DNA of 64,000 nt. It comes from Bubalus kerabau. Taxonomy: Eukaryota > Chordata > Mammalia > Artiodactyla > Bovidae. Within the stretch, counting starts at the first letter, position 1, and the number at the start of each line of letters is the position of its first letter. The notes under the pieces are model-generated. The model saw nothing but the letters and a program-made list of their open reading frames with translations. It was not told the origin of the DNA and did not search any database. Position numbers and translations under genes: made by a program. Shown one piece after another: positions 22,683 to 35,685 of this stretch. Location of the stretch: contig NC_073641.1 in NCBI RefSeq assembly GCF_029407905.1, positions 21,001,001 to 21,065,000 of the forward strand, given 5' to 3'.

Positions 22683-23395
22683 CAGTTCAGTTCAGTCACT
22701 CAGTCATGTCCGACATTTGCAACCCCATGAATCGTAGCATGCCAGGCCTCCCTGTCCATCACAAACTCCCAGAGTTCACTCAGACTCACGTCCATCGGGT
22801 CAATGATGCCATCCAGCCATCTCATCCTCTGTCGTCCCCTTCTTCTTCTGCCCCCAATCCCTCCCAGAATCAGAGTCTTTTCCAATGAGTCAACTCTTCA
22901 CATGAGGTGGCCAAAGTACTGGAGTTTCAGCTTTAGCATCATTCCTTCCAAAGAAATCCCAGGGCTGATCTCCTTCAGAATGGACTGGTTGGATCTCCTT
23001 GCAGTCCAAGGGACTCTCAAGAGTCTTCTCCAGTACCACAGTTCAAAAGCTTCAATTCTTCGGCACTCAGCCTTCTTCACAGTCCAACTCTCACATCCAT
23101 ACATGACCACAGGAAAAATCGTAGTTTTGACTAGACGGACCTTTGTTGGCAAAGTAATGTGTCTGCTTTTGAATATGCTATCTAGGTTGGTCATAACTTT
23201 TCTTCCAAGGAGTAAGCGTCTTTTAATTTCATGGCTGCAGTCACCATCTGCAGTGATTTTGGAGCCCCCCAAAAATAAAGTCTGACACTGTTTCCACTGT
23301 TTCCCCATCTATTTCCCATGAAGTGAGGGGATCCAATGCCATGATCTTCGTTTTCTGAATGTTGAGCTTTAAGCCAACTTTTTCACTCTCCACTT
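22683..23395 (-). mobile_element. BovB 3' end, 713 bp, young type, AACTG-tailed
   Basis: Starts with GTTCAGTTCAGTCACTCAG and carries the young-type blocks (CCTCCCTGTCCATCAC, CCAAAGTACTGGAGTTTCAG). It runs through the RT C-terminal region and is truncated at CACTCTCCACTT. A 6-bp match, ATGTAA (22677-22682 and 23396-23401), is a weak TSD candidate. Frames over it (160 codons plus strand, 136 minus) are antisense and sense BovB. Confidence 0.95.
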
Positions 23396-23893
23396 ATGTA
23401 AGTTACTCTTTTTTAATTTAATTCTGTTTGATGACAAATGCAAAGGTTTTTCTTTTTAATTGAAATACAGTCAGTTTATAATATTAGCTTAATTTTAGTT
23501 GTATGGTGTATTCAGTATTTTTATAGATTATACTCCATTAAAAGTTATCACAAAATAATGGCTATAATTCCCTGTACCGTACCATATATCCTTGTTGCTT
23601 ATCTGTTTTATACATAGTAGTTAATATTTTTAATTTCATACCCCTATCTTAACCCTCTACCCTTCCATTTTTCTACTGGTAACCCACTACTTTGTTTTCT
23701 ATATCTGTAAAACTGTTTATGTTTTTGCTGTATACATTCATTTGTTTTATTTTTAGATTCCACATTTTAAGTATTATCATATAATATTTGTCTTTTTCTC
23801 TCTGACTTATTTCACTAAGCATAATATTCTCTTCCTATATCCACAATCCTCCAAATGGCAGAATTTCATTCTTTTATGGCTGAGTAGTATTCC

Positions 23894-23894
<1 letters not shown>

Positions 23895-23932
<38 letters not shown>
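23895..23932. repeat. (GT)n microsatellite inside L1
   Basis: About 19 GT units directly after the L1 TGAGTAGTATTCC block. Confidence 0.98.
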
Positions 23933-23935
<3 letters not shown>

Positions 23936-26265
23936 GGACATCTTCTTTATACATTTGTCTATTGATGGACACTTTGGTCACTTCCATATCCTGGCTATTG
24001 TAAATGATCCTGTTATGAACGTTAGGTTGCATGTGTATTTTTTCTGCTTATATACCCAGCAGTAGAATTGCTGCATTATATGGTAATTCTATTTTCAGTT
24101 TTTTGAGGAACTTCCATAGTGACTGCATCAATTATTTTCCCACCAACAGTATCCAAGGGCTCCCTTTTGTCTACATCCTCAACAACAGTGGTTATTTGAC
24201 CTTTTAAAGATAGCCGTGTTGACAGGTGTGAAATGATATCTCATTTTGGTTTTGATTTGCATATTTCTAATAATTATCATCATTGAACACTTTTTTTATG
24301 TTCCTGTTAGCTATCTCTATGTCTTCTTTGGAAAAATATATCTTCAGGTCTTCTGCCTATTTTTCTTTTTTGGTTGTTGTTGTTGTTTGATATTGAATTG
24401 TATGATCTATTTATGTATTTTGGATATTAATCCTTTGTCTCATATCATTTGCAAGTATTTTCTCCCATTTAATAAGTTGTCTTTCATTTTGGTGATTTTT
24501 TTTGGCTGTTTAATAGCTTTTAAGTTTATTTAGGTCCCATTTGTTTATTTTTGCTTCTGTTTCTTTTACATTAGGAGACAAGTCAAAAAAAATTGTTATG
24601 ATTTATGTCAAAGAGTGTTCTATGTTCTCTTCAAGGAGTTTTATGTTTTCTAGTCTTACATTAAGGTCTTTCATTCATTTTGAGTTAATTTTAGTATGTG
24701 ATGTGAGGGAATGTTCTAATCTTGTTGTTTTACATGTAGCTGTCCAATTTTCCCAGCACTGTTTTTTGAAGAGACGTCTTTTCCTCTCTGATCTTTATTA
24801 TTTACTTCCTTTTGCTAAATTTGGTCTTTGTTCTTCTTTTCCTAATTCCTTTAGGTGGTAAGGTTAGGTTGTTTATTTGAGATTTTTCTTAAGGAAGACC
24901 TGTATCACTATAAACTTCCATTTGAAAGCTGCTTTTGCTGTATCACCCAGCATCTGTTGAGCTGTGCTTCTGTTTTCATTTCTCTTAAGGTATTTTCTGA
25001 TTTTCTCCTTGATTTCTTCATGATACATTTGTTTTTAGTACTCTGTTGTTGAGTCTCCACATTTGTTATTTTCCCATTTTTCTCTGTAATTGATTTCTAT
25101 TTTCATATTGTTGTGCTTGGAAAAATGGTGTGTTTAATTTCTGTCCTCTTGCACTTGTTGAAACTGGTTTTAAGGCCTAGTATATGATATGTTCTGGAGA
25201 ACGATCCATGTGCACTTGAAAAAATGTGTATTCTGTTGTTTGGGATGTAATGTCCAGTATATCTCTATTAAGTCTAATTGATCTATTGTCATTTAAGACC
25301 ATTGTTTCCCTATTGATTTTCTGTCTAAATGATCTGTTAATGATGTAAGTGTTGTGTTAAAGTCTCCTACTTTTATTGTATTATTTTTGGTTTTTCCCTT
25401 TATATATGTTAGTATGTGCTTTATATATTTAGGTCCTCTGTGTTGGGTGTATATATGTTATGAGTGTAATAATCTCTTCTTGTAATGATCCCATTATCAT
25501 TATATAATGCCCTTCTTTTACTTTTATTATTAAATTTGTTTTAAAGTCCATTTGTCTGATATAAGTATTGCTATCCTCACTTTTTTGTAGTTCTGTTTAC
25601 ATGAAATATCTTTTCCCATCCCTTCACTTTCAGTCTACATGTCTTTTTAGCCTTGAAATGAGTCTCTTGTAGGCAGCATGTATGGTCTTTTTACCTCTAT
25701 CCAATCAGATACCCTATGTCTTTTGATAGGAGTACTTAGTCCATTGACATCCTTAGTAATTATTGAGAGGTATGTACTTATTTCATATTATTACTTGTTT
25801 TTGTATTGTTTTTCTAGTTCTCTGTTTATTTTTCTTTCATTTATTTCATTATGGTTTGATAAATTTCTTTAGTAGTATGATTGTTTTCTTTCTTTTTAGC
25901 TTTTGTATTTATTTCTTTGATTTGTTGCTACCAAGGGATTGACCTAGAATTGTATCTACTTATTTTAAACTGGTAGTCATTTAAGTTTAAACACATTCTA
26001 CAAGATGTATGTTTTTACTCCTGTCCCCCATATTTTGTATTTTTGACACTATATTTTGCATCTTCTTATTTATCTCTTAACTGTTTATTGTACTTGCATG
26101 TGCTTTTACCATTTTTTGTTTTTCAGTCTGCATATTGGGTTATTTAAGTAGTTGCTCCTCAATTATTAATCATTATACTTGCCTTTTTAGTGGACTTTCC
26201 CCTTTACTATAGATTTTTCTTTTCCACTTAGATAAAACCCTTTAACGTTTCTTTTAGAGCAGGTT

Positions 26266-26433
26266 TGTTGTTGTTGTTAGTCTCTAAGTCATGTCCGACT
26301 CTTTATGGCCCTATGAACTGCAGGATGTCAGGCTTTCCTGCCCTTCACTATCTCCAGGAGTTTATTCTAACTTATGTCCATTGAGTCAGTGATGCCATCT
26401 AACCATCTCATCCTCTGTTGCCCCCTTCTCCTT
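26266..26433 (-). mobile_element. BovB 3' end fragment, nested in L1
   Basis: TTGTTGTTGTTAGTCTCTAAG start (AAC-type tail), terminal block and TGTCCATTGAGTCAGTGATG. Truncated at CCCCTTCTCCTTTG, after which L1 sequence resumes at 'ataaactcttt'. Confidence 0.88.
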
Positions 26434-26756
26434 TGATAAACTCTTTGAGTCTTTTTTGACTGAGAAGGTCATTTTTTGTCCTTCAATACTGAATGATTAT
26501 CTTGCTCAGAAGAATATCTTAGGTTGCAGGGTTTTGCCTTTCCACAAATGAATGTATCATGCCACTCCTTTCTGGCCTGCAAAGTTTCTTCAGAAAAACT
26601 AGCCAATAACCTTATGAAAATTGCCTGGTACATGATTCTTTGTTTTTCTCTTGATAACTTTTAGAATTCTCTCCTTAACATTTGACATTTTATATTTGGT
26701 ATCTCTTGATGTGGGTCTATTAGGGTTCATATAGTTAGTATCCTTTCAAAAGATAC

Positions 26757-26966
26757 AACTCATTAGAAAAGACCCTGATGCTGGGAAAGATTGAGGGCAG
26801 GAGGAGAAGGGGACGTCAGAGGATGAGATGGTTGGATGGCAGCACCGACTCAATGGACATGAGCTTGAACAGGCTCCAGGATGTGGTGAAGGATGGGGTC
26901 TATGTGCTGCAGTCCACAGGGTCTCAGAGAGTCAGACACAACTGAGTGACTGAACAACAACAAAGG
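26757..26966 (+). mobile_element. BovB 3' end fragment, nested in the same L1
   Basis: Sense BovB from AACTCATTAGAAAAGACCC to GACTGAACAACAACAAA. With the piece at 26266-26433 it forms a divergent pair about 320 bp apart. Both hold the 3' end, so they are two separate insertions and not one inverted copy. Confidence 0.9.
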
Positions 26967-27412
26967 CAATCCTCTCTTGGCCCTCTTTTCCCTGCCTCTG
27001 GTGTAAACTAACACACAGGTGCTTCTCATGGACAGAATCAAAGGCTTTCATAGCCCCCTACTAGGCCCAGAAGACCCCCAGCTAGCCAAGGGGGTTCATC
27101 TCTCCTGTGTAGAACCCCAGGATTGGGGCATCTAATCTGTGGCTCTTAATGCTTACTCCCCAGGATCTCCAACCATGTATTCTCCCCTGAGTCTCCACTC
27201 AGGGACACAGGTCTTAATCTGATTGTTTTTCTTCCTTCCTACTCAATTTCATGTGAATCTCTCTTGTAGCCTTGATTGTATAGCAATCCTGTCGGGTTCC
27301 GGTTAGTTTTCATTGACAACTGTTCCACATGCAGGTGTATTTCGACCAGTTCATGTGGCAGGTGAGTTCCATATCCTCATACTCTGCTGCCTCTATTGAT
27401 TTCCCCCGTAAC

Positions 27413-28422
27413 ATTACTCTTAAATAATTCAATACTAAAACAAAACATAATATTAAGGTTACTTTAAAATTGTATCAGTGCTGAATTATAATTATTCTAA
27501 ATTATTTATGAACACCAGTAAAGGCTGGAAGAAGATATGGTTGTTTTGTTAGGACTATGCAATTTTGAGTAACATCAAATTATTTTTTCTACTGCAACTA
27601 TAAGAATTTTTGTAGAAAAACTCTTTAAATTACAGCCATCCTTAGTTCACACTTGTAGAAAGTTAGATATTTTATTCAGGGCTCTTGATTTCAGATATTT
27701 TGATTGAGTAGCAAAGGGATTAGCAAAAATAATGCTTGCATTAACCATTCTGGTAGGATGCTATGCTCATTGACGTGATAGATGCAAACTGCTGTTCACT
27801 CATTTATAATATACAAAGATATTTTTGCATTCCAGATGTCATTTCCTGTGGGCACTGAGTCTGCAATTTTCGAAGTATAAGAATTTAATTTTTTCCTGTT
27901 CTAATTTTTTATATCTTTAAGATCCTTAATTTTCTTTCATTTAGCAATAGCAACCAACTTTTTTTATAAAGAAATATCCCATTAACCCAATTACTTACCC
28001 ACAAATAATTAACTCAATTATAGATAACCCAATTATAGATAATATAGATTCTGAACTCTTCGATATTTATAAAACTGACAGAGTGTTAAATATATCTTTT
28101 CCTCACTTCTCTCTATCCAGAATAATATGTTGTTCAAATTCCTTTATGAGTGACTTTAGAAAAAGTTGGGAGCCTTCCAAAGGATTATATTATGCTGATG
28201 GCATTGTGTGATGCTTAGGAATAGCAGTAGGCATGGGAAGATTTCCTTCATTAACATCTTTTAGAAGATCCTAATTAAATGCATAGCATTTTTATATACT
28301 TTGTTGTGCCTATAGAACTTTCAGCCTCAACCTTTTGTCTGTGTACAAAAGTCCGTGTACAACACAAACTGGGTTGGACCTTGATGCCTATGGCTGCTGC
28401 ATCCTTAAGAGATACTGTGTGG
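27413..28422. other. unassigned AT-rich stretch
   Basis: No gene or recognised repeat. Contains a short direct repeat, CCAATTATAGATAA-like, near 28015-28042. Confidence 0.5.
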
Positions 28423-29933
28423 TGGTTTTTCAGTCGCTCAGTCATGTCAAATTCTTTGAGACCCCGTGGACTGCAGCACACCAGGCTTCCCCATCCTTCA
28501 CCATCTCCTGGAGTTTACTCAAACTCAAGTCCATTCAGTTGGTGATGCCATCCAACCATCTCATCCTCTGACGTCCCCTTCTCCTCCTACCTCCAATCCT
28601 TCCAGCATCAGCGTCTTTTCAAGCAAGTGGCTCTTTGCATCAGATGGCCAAAGTATTGGAGCCTCAGCTTCAGCATCAGTCCTTCCAATGAATATTCAGG
28701 ACTGTTATCCTTTAGAATGGATTGGTTTGATCTCCTTGCTGTGTAAGGAACTCTCAAGAGTCTTCTCTAACACCACAGTTCAAAACCATCACTTCTTTGC
28801 TGCTCAGCCTTTTTTATGGTCCAGCTCTCACATCTGTACATGACTACTGGAAAAACCATAGTTTTTACCATACATACCTCTGTAGGCAACATAATTCTCT
28901 GCTTTTTAATACACTGTCTAGGTTTGTCATTGCTTTTCTTACAAGGAGGGCAAGTGTCTTTTAATTTCATGGCTGTAGTCACCTCCCTAAATCTTAGGCT
29001 CTTGATTTTGGAGCCCAAGAATATAAAGTCTGACACTATTTCTATTGTTTCCCCATCTATTTGCCATGAAGTGATGGGACTGGATGCCATTATCTTCATT
29101 TTTTGAATATTGAGTTTTAAGCCAGCTTTTTCACTCTTTGTTCACCTTCAAGTGTCTCTTTACTTCCTCTTTTTCTGCCATAAAGGTGGTGTCATCTGCA
29201 TATCTGAGGTTACTGATATTTTTCCCAGCAATCTTGATTCCATGTTGTGCTTCATCCAGTCTGGCATTTCATGTGATGTACTCTGCATACAAGTTAGATA
29301 AGCAGGGTGACAGTATACAGTCTTGATGTACTCCTTTCCCAATTTGGAACCAGTCTGTTGTTCCATTACTGGTTCTAACTGTTGCTTCTTGACCTGCATA
29401 AAGGTTTTGCAGAAGGCAGGTAAGATGGCCTGGTATTCCAGTCTCTTTAGGAATTTTACACACTTTGTTGTGATCTGCACAATGAAGCAGTAGATGTTTT
29501 TCTGGAATTTTTTAGCTTTTTCTGCCTTTTCTGAATCCAGCCTGTATATCAGGAAGTTTTCATTTCACATACTCTTGAAGCATAGCTTGAAGGATTTTGA
29601 GTATTACTTTGCTAGAATGTGAAATTAGTGCAATTTGTAGTAGTTTGAACAGTCTTTGGCATTGCCCTTCTTTGGTATTGGAATGAAAACTGACCTTTTC
29701 CAATCGTGTGGCTGCTGCTGAGTTTTCCAAATTTGGTGGCATTTTGAATGCAACACTTTAGCTCCAGCATCTTTTAGGATTTGAAATAGCTCAACTGGAA
29801 GTCCATCACCTCCACCAACTTTGTTCACAGTGATGCTTCCTAAGGGCCACTTGACTTCATACTCCAGGATGTCTGGCTCTAGGTGATTGATCACACCTAG
29901 AGGTTATCCGGGTCATTAACATCTTTTTTTGTA
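28423..29933 (-). mobile_element. BovB, 1.5 kb, 5'-truncated, old type
   Basis: Antisense BovB from TTTTTCAGTCGCTCAGTCATG through the 3' UTR, RT thumb and palm (YADD complement GTCATCTGCATA near 29190) and the pre-RT segment, ending at GGTTATCCGGGTCATTAAC. Many frameshifts and stops. The overlapping frames of 60-125 codons are its fragments on both strands. Confidence 0.95.
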
Positions 29934-30889
29934 CATAGATACTGGGGGTTATATGTTATTCTTTAGCCTCCACCTATAACCCATCACTTGTCCTTTTAGA
30001 GGCCTGCATTATCCAGAGACTGTGATGTGAAGAAGACTTATTCTGGAGATAAAGATATATAGACCAAGAATGACAGGTGCTATCCTATAATAGCACCTTT
30101 TATTCATAAATATGTAATTTACTACAAAAAATAACCCCCAATTTAAATCTTCTGTACTGGACTGTGATTATAGAGATGAGCCCATTGATATTTGGACTAT
30201 CACCCTCTCTTCCATTAACATCACTGTCCAATAAAGTAATCAATAATTCATTTATTTATAATGACCAATGATTTATATTGATCATTCATTTATAATGGTC
30301 AATAATTCATTTATTTCATGTCAGGAGAAACATTAACCTTTATAAAAAGTACTTACTATAGTGATGTTGTTACTATAATATAGTGGAATTATGTGAATCT
30401 GTTGCCCTTGTTTCCAGATCTTTTGTGATTAAAAACCTTAAGATCTGGAAATATGAAGACAAAATATACAAGTAATATTTTGCCAGGAATTTGAATTACA
30501 ATGAACTGGTTAGGGTAGATTTTATTTAAGTTGTATGAGTTCAGGATCCTCACTGAGAAATAGAGGTAATATGTCATAGGATTTTATTGTGAATTATATA
30601 AGATGTAAATGTCAGGTTCTTTGTTCATTAGGTATATAGTAAGTGTTCAAAATATTAACTTTTAATATTCATTATCATTTTTGCTATCTCCAATCACATT
30701 TTTGCATAGTCAATTGTAATTGAATTTAATCCTTCATTCATGAGTGGCACCACTGAGGACGCTTCTATGCCTGATTTATTCAGAGACTTCCTCTTAGTAA
30801 AGAGGGAATATTGATGGTTACTTTGACTATGACAGTGATTCCTAACCATTCCCTTATTGCCCACCAAGTTCCCTTTCTTCCTCCTTATT
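29934..30889. other. unassigned AT-rich stretch
   Basis: Contains a local imperfect tandem array of CAATAATTCATTTATTTATAATG-like units at 30240-30325. No gene seen. Confidence 0.5.
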
Positions 30890-31000
30890 TCCTTCCCTCC
30901 CTCTCTCCCTTCCTTCCTTCGTCAATTTAATTATTTATCCATATATATAAATATATATGTATAGATACACATATATAGAGATATATAGATATAATACCTT
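30890..31000. repeat. low-complexity (CCTT)n then (TA)-rich tract
   Basis: CCTCCCTCTCTCCCTTCCTTCC followed by ATATATAAATATATATG and ATAGAGATATATAG segments. Confidence 0.85.
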
Positions 31001-31054
31001 TATCAGTCTCAAATATGGATTAGGAAAGTGATAACTATATTGTATTCCTTACTA

Positions 31055-32770
31055 TTTCTTATAGACTGTATATGTATATGGGTCTTGTTTTTGTATCCAT
31101 TCAGCCAATCTGTGTCTTTTGGTTGGAGCACTTAATCCATTTACCTTTAGGGTAATTATAAATACATATGTTCATATTACCATTTTATTAATTGTTTTGG
31201 GTTTGTTTTTGTAGGTCTTTTTCTTCTCTTGTGTTTCCCTGCTAGAGAAGTTCCTTTAGCATTTGTTGTAAAGCTGATTTTGTGGTGCTATATTCTTTTA
31301 GCTTTTACTTATCTGTAAAGCTTTTGGTTTCTCTGTAAAATCTGAATGACATCTTTGCTGGGTAGAGTAATCTTGTTTGTAGGTTTTTCTGTTTTATCAC
31401 TTTAAATATGTCCTGCCACTCCTTTCTAGTTGCAGAGTTTGTAGGTTTTTTGTTAATTTTCCCTTGCTGCTTTTAATATTCTTTTCTTTGTGTTTAGTTT
31501 TTGTTAGTATGACTAAAATATATTTTGGTGTGTCTCTCCTTGGGTTTATTCTACATGGGCGTCTCCATACTTTCTTGACTTGATTGACTATTCCCTTCCC
31601 CATCGAAGGGAAATTTTCAACTATAATCTCTTCAGATATTTTCTCAGACCCTTTCTCTTTCTTTTCTTCTTTCGGGACCCCTATAATTCAAATCTTAGTG
31701 TGTTTAATGTTGTCCTGGAAGTCTGTAAGACTGTCTTCATTTCTTTTCATTCCTTCTTCTTTGTTCTGCTCCATGGAAGTTATTTTTACCATTCCATCTT
31801 CCAGCTTGCTTATCTGTTCTGTTTCAATTATTCTGCCTTTGATTCCTTTTAGTGTGTTTTTCATTTCAGCTATTGTGTTATTCTGGGCTTCCCTGGTGGC
31901 TCAGACGGTAAAGCGTCTGCCTACAATGTGGGAGACCTGGGTTTGATCCCTGGGTCAGAAAGATCCCCTGGAGAAGGAAATCGCAACCCACTCCAGTATT
32001 CGTGCCTGGAAAATCCCATGGACCAAGGAGCCTGGTGGGCTACAGTTCATGGGTCGCAAAGAGTCGGACACAACTGAGCGACTTCACTTCATTGTGTTGT
32101 TCAACGCTGATTCTTATTCAGTTCTTCTAGGTCCTTGTTAAACATTTTTTTTGGTATCTTCTTATCTGTGCCTTCATTCTTTTTCTGAGATCTTGGATCA
32201 TCTTTACTATCCTTTCTCTGAATTTTTTTAGTTGTATTACCTGTTTTCTCTTCATTTACTTGGTCCTATTGGTTTTTAACTTGCTACTTCTTCTGCAACA
32301 TATTTCTCTATCATCTTATTTCGTCTAACTGTGTTTGTGGTTTCCTTTCTACAGGCTTCAGGGTTGTAGTTCTTTTGTCTGCCCGCTGGTGAGTGAGTTT
32401 GGTTCAGGGGCTTGTGTAGGCTTCCTAGTAGGAGGAACTGGTTCCAGTGCTCTGGTGAGTGGAGCTGGATCTTTTCCCTCTTTTGGGCAGGGCTGCACAA
32501 GGTGGTGAGTTTTGGGGTATCTGTGAGATTAGTATGATTTTAGGCAGCCTGTCTGCTGACAGGTGGGGCATGTCCCTGTCTTGCTGATTGTTTGGCAAGA
32601 GGTGTCCAGCACTGGCGCCTGCAGACAGATAGGTGGAGCTGGGTCTTGGTGTTGAGACAGGCATTCACTCAAATTAGGGAGGGGCTTGGCAGCCACAGCT
32701 GTGTTGCCCGTAGACTGCCTGTGGTGCTGCAGGCCGGCAGGTTGTTGCAAGGACTAGGGTGTGCTTGTGC
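31055..32770 (-). mobile_element. L1 5' portion only (upstream coding region and 5' UTR), SINE nested
   Basis: Antisense L1 text: 'caatctgtgtcttttggttggagcacttaatcc', 'gggacccctataattcaaatc' and 'tggaagttatttttaccattccatcttccagcttgcttatctg'. It becomes GC-richer, with 5' UTR-like character, after 32340. The 3' two thirds of an L1 is missing, so this is a rearranged or 3'-deleted copy. A Bov-tA sits at 31884-32090. Open frames on both strands are spurious. Confidence 0.7.
31884..32090 (+). mobile_element. Bov-tA SINE, young
   Basis: Close to consensus from GGGCTTCCCTGGTGGCTCAG through GGGTCGCAAAGAGTCGGACAC to CGACTTCACTTC. A 12-bp TSD, ATTGTGTTATTC (31872-31883) against ATTGTGTTGTTC (32091-32102), has one mismatch. 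The internal A and B box regions are recognisable. Confidence 0.96.
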
Positions 32771-35559
32771 CACTGGGAGTCCCTTCTTACTGTTTCTAAT
32801 CCATTATGGTAATTCTGTTATTTCAGTCTGATTTTAACAAGCAAACTAATGACAGATGTGAGTGTCTTTGCAGCCTAGTGAGATTTTTATCTTCATCAAA
32901 GCAAAGTGCTTTGGGGCAACACAAGAGATCAGCTTGTGGGATTACTCTTTTTTTCTTCAGTGCACTCCATCTACCAGATTCAGTAATTGTGTTCTCTGGT
33001 TCATACTCAGCATAACATTCTGACCTCCAGATCTGAAGCAACATATTTTCTAAGAGATACCGATTGTGTTTCTTGAAATTCTACGGGGCCAAGTAAATTG
33101 AGGACGTCTTTGTTATGCATATGAGTAATCTAAATCATATAGTCTAAGCCATTAAAATGTTAAAATGTGCTTAATGGTCAGTTACAGGTCAGAGAATTTG
33201 TTAAATGTGCTTTATATTTTCTAAGCACCAACAGGTTTTTTACATTTAAAGCAATCGCTATACCACATCACTTATATTTTTCAAAAAAGTTAAGTTTCTA
33301 ACTTATAAAAATAAACACATGGCTATAATCTACAAAAATTATCAATTAATACCTCCTGTGAACTTCTGTTGTGTACTGAGTCTATGACATACTACTAGTT
33401 GTTGAGGATGTGGGATTCACTGAGCCAAATAGAGCTTCAAGTCCATTAGTCTCATAGATTAATCATTCCTTGTATCATAGCTTCAGATGTATGAATTCAT
33501 TTCAACAGATGTTTATCAAACATCTTCCATGTGTGAGGCACTGTTGTTGATATTAAGGCAGGAGAACAGTCTAAATGTTTCTATAGTCCAGTACATATCA
33601 CTATGTAACAGTTAGTCGTTGGACAGTCAGAGTTATCCTTGGAGTTTAAACAACTACATGGAGGATTTCTTGGAGCTCTAAGGCTTCACCAGTGACAGGA
33701 AGTTGTAGATGAGGTTATATAGTCAAAGGAGAATTTTGTTGTTGTTTAATACTGTGAGTACATTTAAATTCTTATAGAAAAATGTCAACTTAGAAGGAGA
33801 GGTTGAAGAAATAGGAGAGAATAAAGAACTGGCAATTATGGCAGAATCTCTGGGTAGGCAGGAGTAAATGGAACCTAGAGAACAGATTTAGGGACTGGCC
33901 TTGTATCAGTGAAGTGATGTCTCTTCCGTTGTCTTGGAGAGAAGGTAGAGACTCAGGGAGGCACTTGCCATGTATGCCCCAAAAGAACTGGATATGCAGT
34001 GAGCAGCAATGGTATTATGAAGGGGGTCATGTCTGGAAATGTCCAGCACCTGTGCCTCTGCCTGACCCCTAGGTGAGGTGCTGCCATGATTTCTTCATAA
34101 GGAGCAGCAGTAAGACTTTAAGGTAATTGGAATGTCATGTGTGGGACTAGATGGGAGAAGGTATATCTGAAAGTTTCTTGAGGGTAGAGTCTATCTTAGG
34201 TTCTTTGTTATCTTTGTTCTACCCATCCCAGTCTTGAGTATTGTTGGTAATAAATAAGTTTATGATATTTGTTGTGTTCAAAAGGGATGGGAACATAGTT
34301 TGTTAAGAGAGATGATGATATGAAATAGAGATACTTAAAACTTGACTCTTCTGCTTAGGACAGGCTTTTAATTTAGTTGGTACCCAGTTACAGCTTTTAA
34401 TGTGTAATTTGGAAGCAACAAAAGCCCTGATGGTTGGAGCATATAATGTATATTTTTGTAGAAGTTTACAAATGCATGATTGAACTTTTTCATAGACCAA
34501 TTCAAATTAAGTTCATAGAAAATCTCCCTTCAGATGAGGTTGACTTATGTCTCATCTTTTTGGATCTGATGGTCTACTTCCTATCACCCTAAAGAAGTTC
34601 ACAGATGTCTCAGGGAAAATAGAAGCAGGAAACTTATGAATCTATCCTACTCTGGAGATTTGAGATGGAAGGATAAAATAAAGAGAAAAAGAAGTTACCC
34701 TCGTTCATTTCCTAGCATGAAGAATCCCAGAGTCACTCTTCTCTGTGTTCTCAGATCATAGCTGGATTTTAAGAATTCTCACTTGACTCATACTCTGAAG
34801 TGGTTATAAATACCCTTCCTCAGAGTATGGTTTTGTGAAAAAAACCTAATCAGTTGGTCTTATGACAAGACCAAAGTAATCTTTTTGATTTAGTTCTTAG
34901 CTGTAAGCTTAGTGTTGTTTGCCCTGAAGTATTGTTTTCAAAATATTAGATCACAGATATGCTATTTTGACTAAGTTAAAAACACAGTAAAGGGACTCAC
35001 TCAAGTTGTGACTGAAAGTTCACATAGTCCTTATATCAGGACAAGCAAGCTACATAATAACAAATCAGATGAAATGCTGTTCGTTATATTTTTTCATAAA
35101 TTTGGGTAAGTTCCACAGAGTTCAATATAGTACTGATTACACACTCTGTGGAGGAGATGTCAAATATAAGAAGATCAATGCTTATTATTTGTTATAATGT
35201 CTGAAATTTAGCATATAAGCATTTATTTTTATTAATTAGCAAAGTTTCAGAATGGAAAGAAACACTCTTTGGATAGGCTTTTTATTTCAATAACATTAAT
35301 CAGTATTGATGCAAAATCTATAGAAATTCATTGACTACCCACCTCTTCCATTAGCCAAGTTCTCTTTGAGGCAGCTGAATTGTTCAGAGGTTTAACCAGG
35401 TTCATTTGGATACCCCTTGCAAAATGTGAAGAAAATGGCTATGGGATCACTGATTTCCCATGTCTTAGATTTTCTCTAAAGCCACACATTTGATATAGAT
35501 ATCATACAACCAAAATAAAGTTAAAATGTTTTGTAATCAACTGCTAAATTAGCATTTAA
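32771..35559. other. 2.8 kb without a recognised gene
   Basis: A 73-codon ATG frame on the minus strand (32823-33044) has no splice or family support. At 33360-33570, 'tgaggcactgttgttgatattaaggcaggagaacag' resembles the start of an old interspersed repeat. The rest is unassigned and AT-rich. Confidence 0.45.
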
Positions 35560-35685
35560 AAATTAATTTTTTAATTGAAGTATAATGAACTTATTATATT
35601 AGTTTCAGGTGTACAACATGGTGATTCAATATTTTTATAGATAATGCACAACACAAAGCCATTATACTATTATTGACTGTACTGG

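Larger units (their letters stand above)
23430..27412 (-). mobile_element. L1 with RT region deleted, 3' UTR to 5' UTR, two BovBs nested
   Basis: Antisense L1. The 3' UTR (AATACAGTCAGTTTATAATATTAG region) and ORF2 C-terminus occupy 23430 to about 24785. The text then jumps directly to sequence that in a complete L1 lies beyond the RT domain ('gtatcactataaacttcc'), through the ORF2 N-terminal part, and reaches 5' UTR-like text near 27380-27412. Compared with the L1 at 35560-42500, about 1.8 kb including the FADD motif is gone. BovB pieces interrupt it at 26266-26433 and 26757-26966. No intact ORF. Confidence 0.82.

Noticed and set aside
22803..23285. 160-codon plus-strand open frame
   Set aside because: Antisense translation of a BovB 3' end; near-identical frames occur at every young BovB copy (for example 52830 and 49167).
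32823..33044. 73-codon minus-strand ATG frame
   Set aside because: No splice donor at a sensible place, no domain and no conservation evidence available; length is within chance for a 64-kb window.
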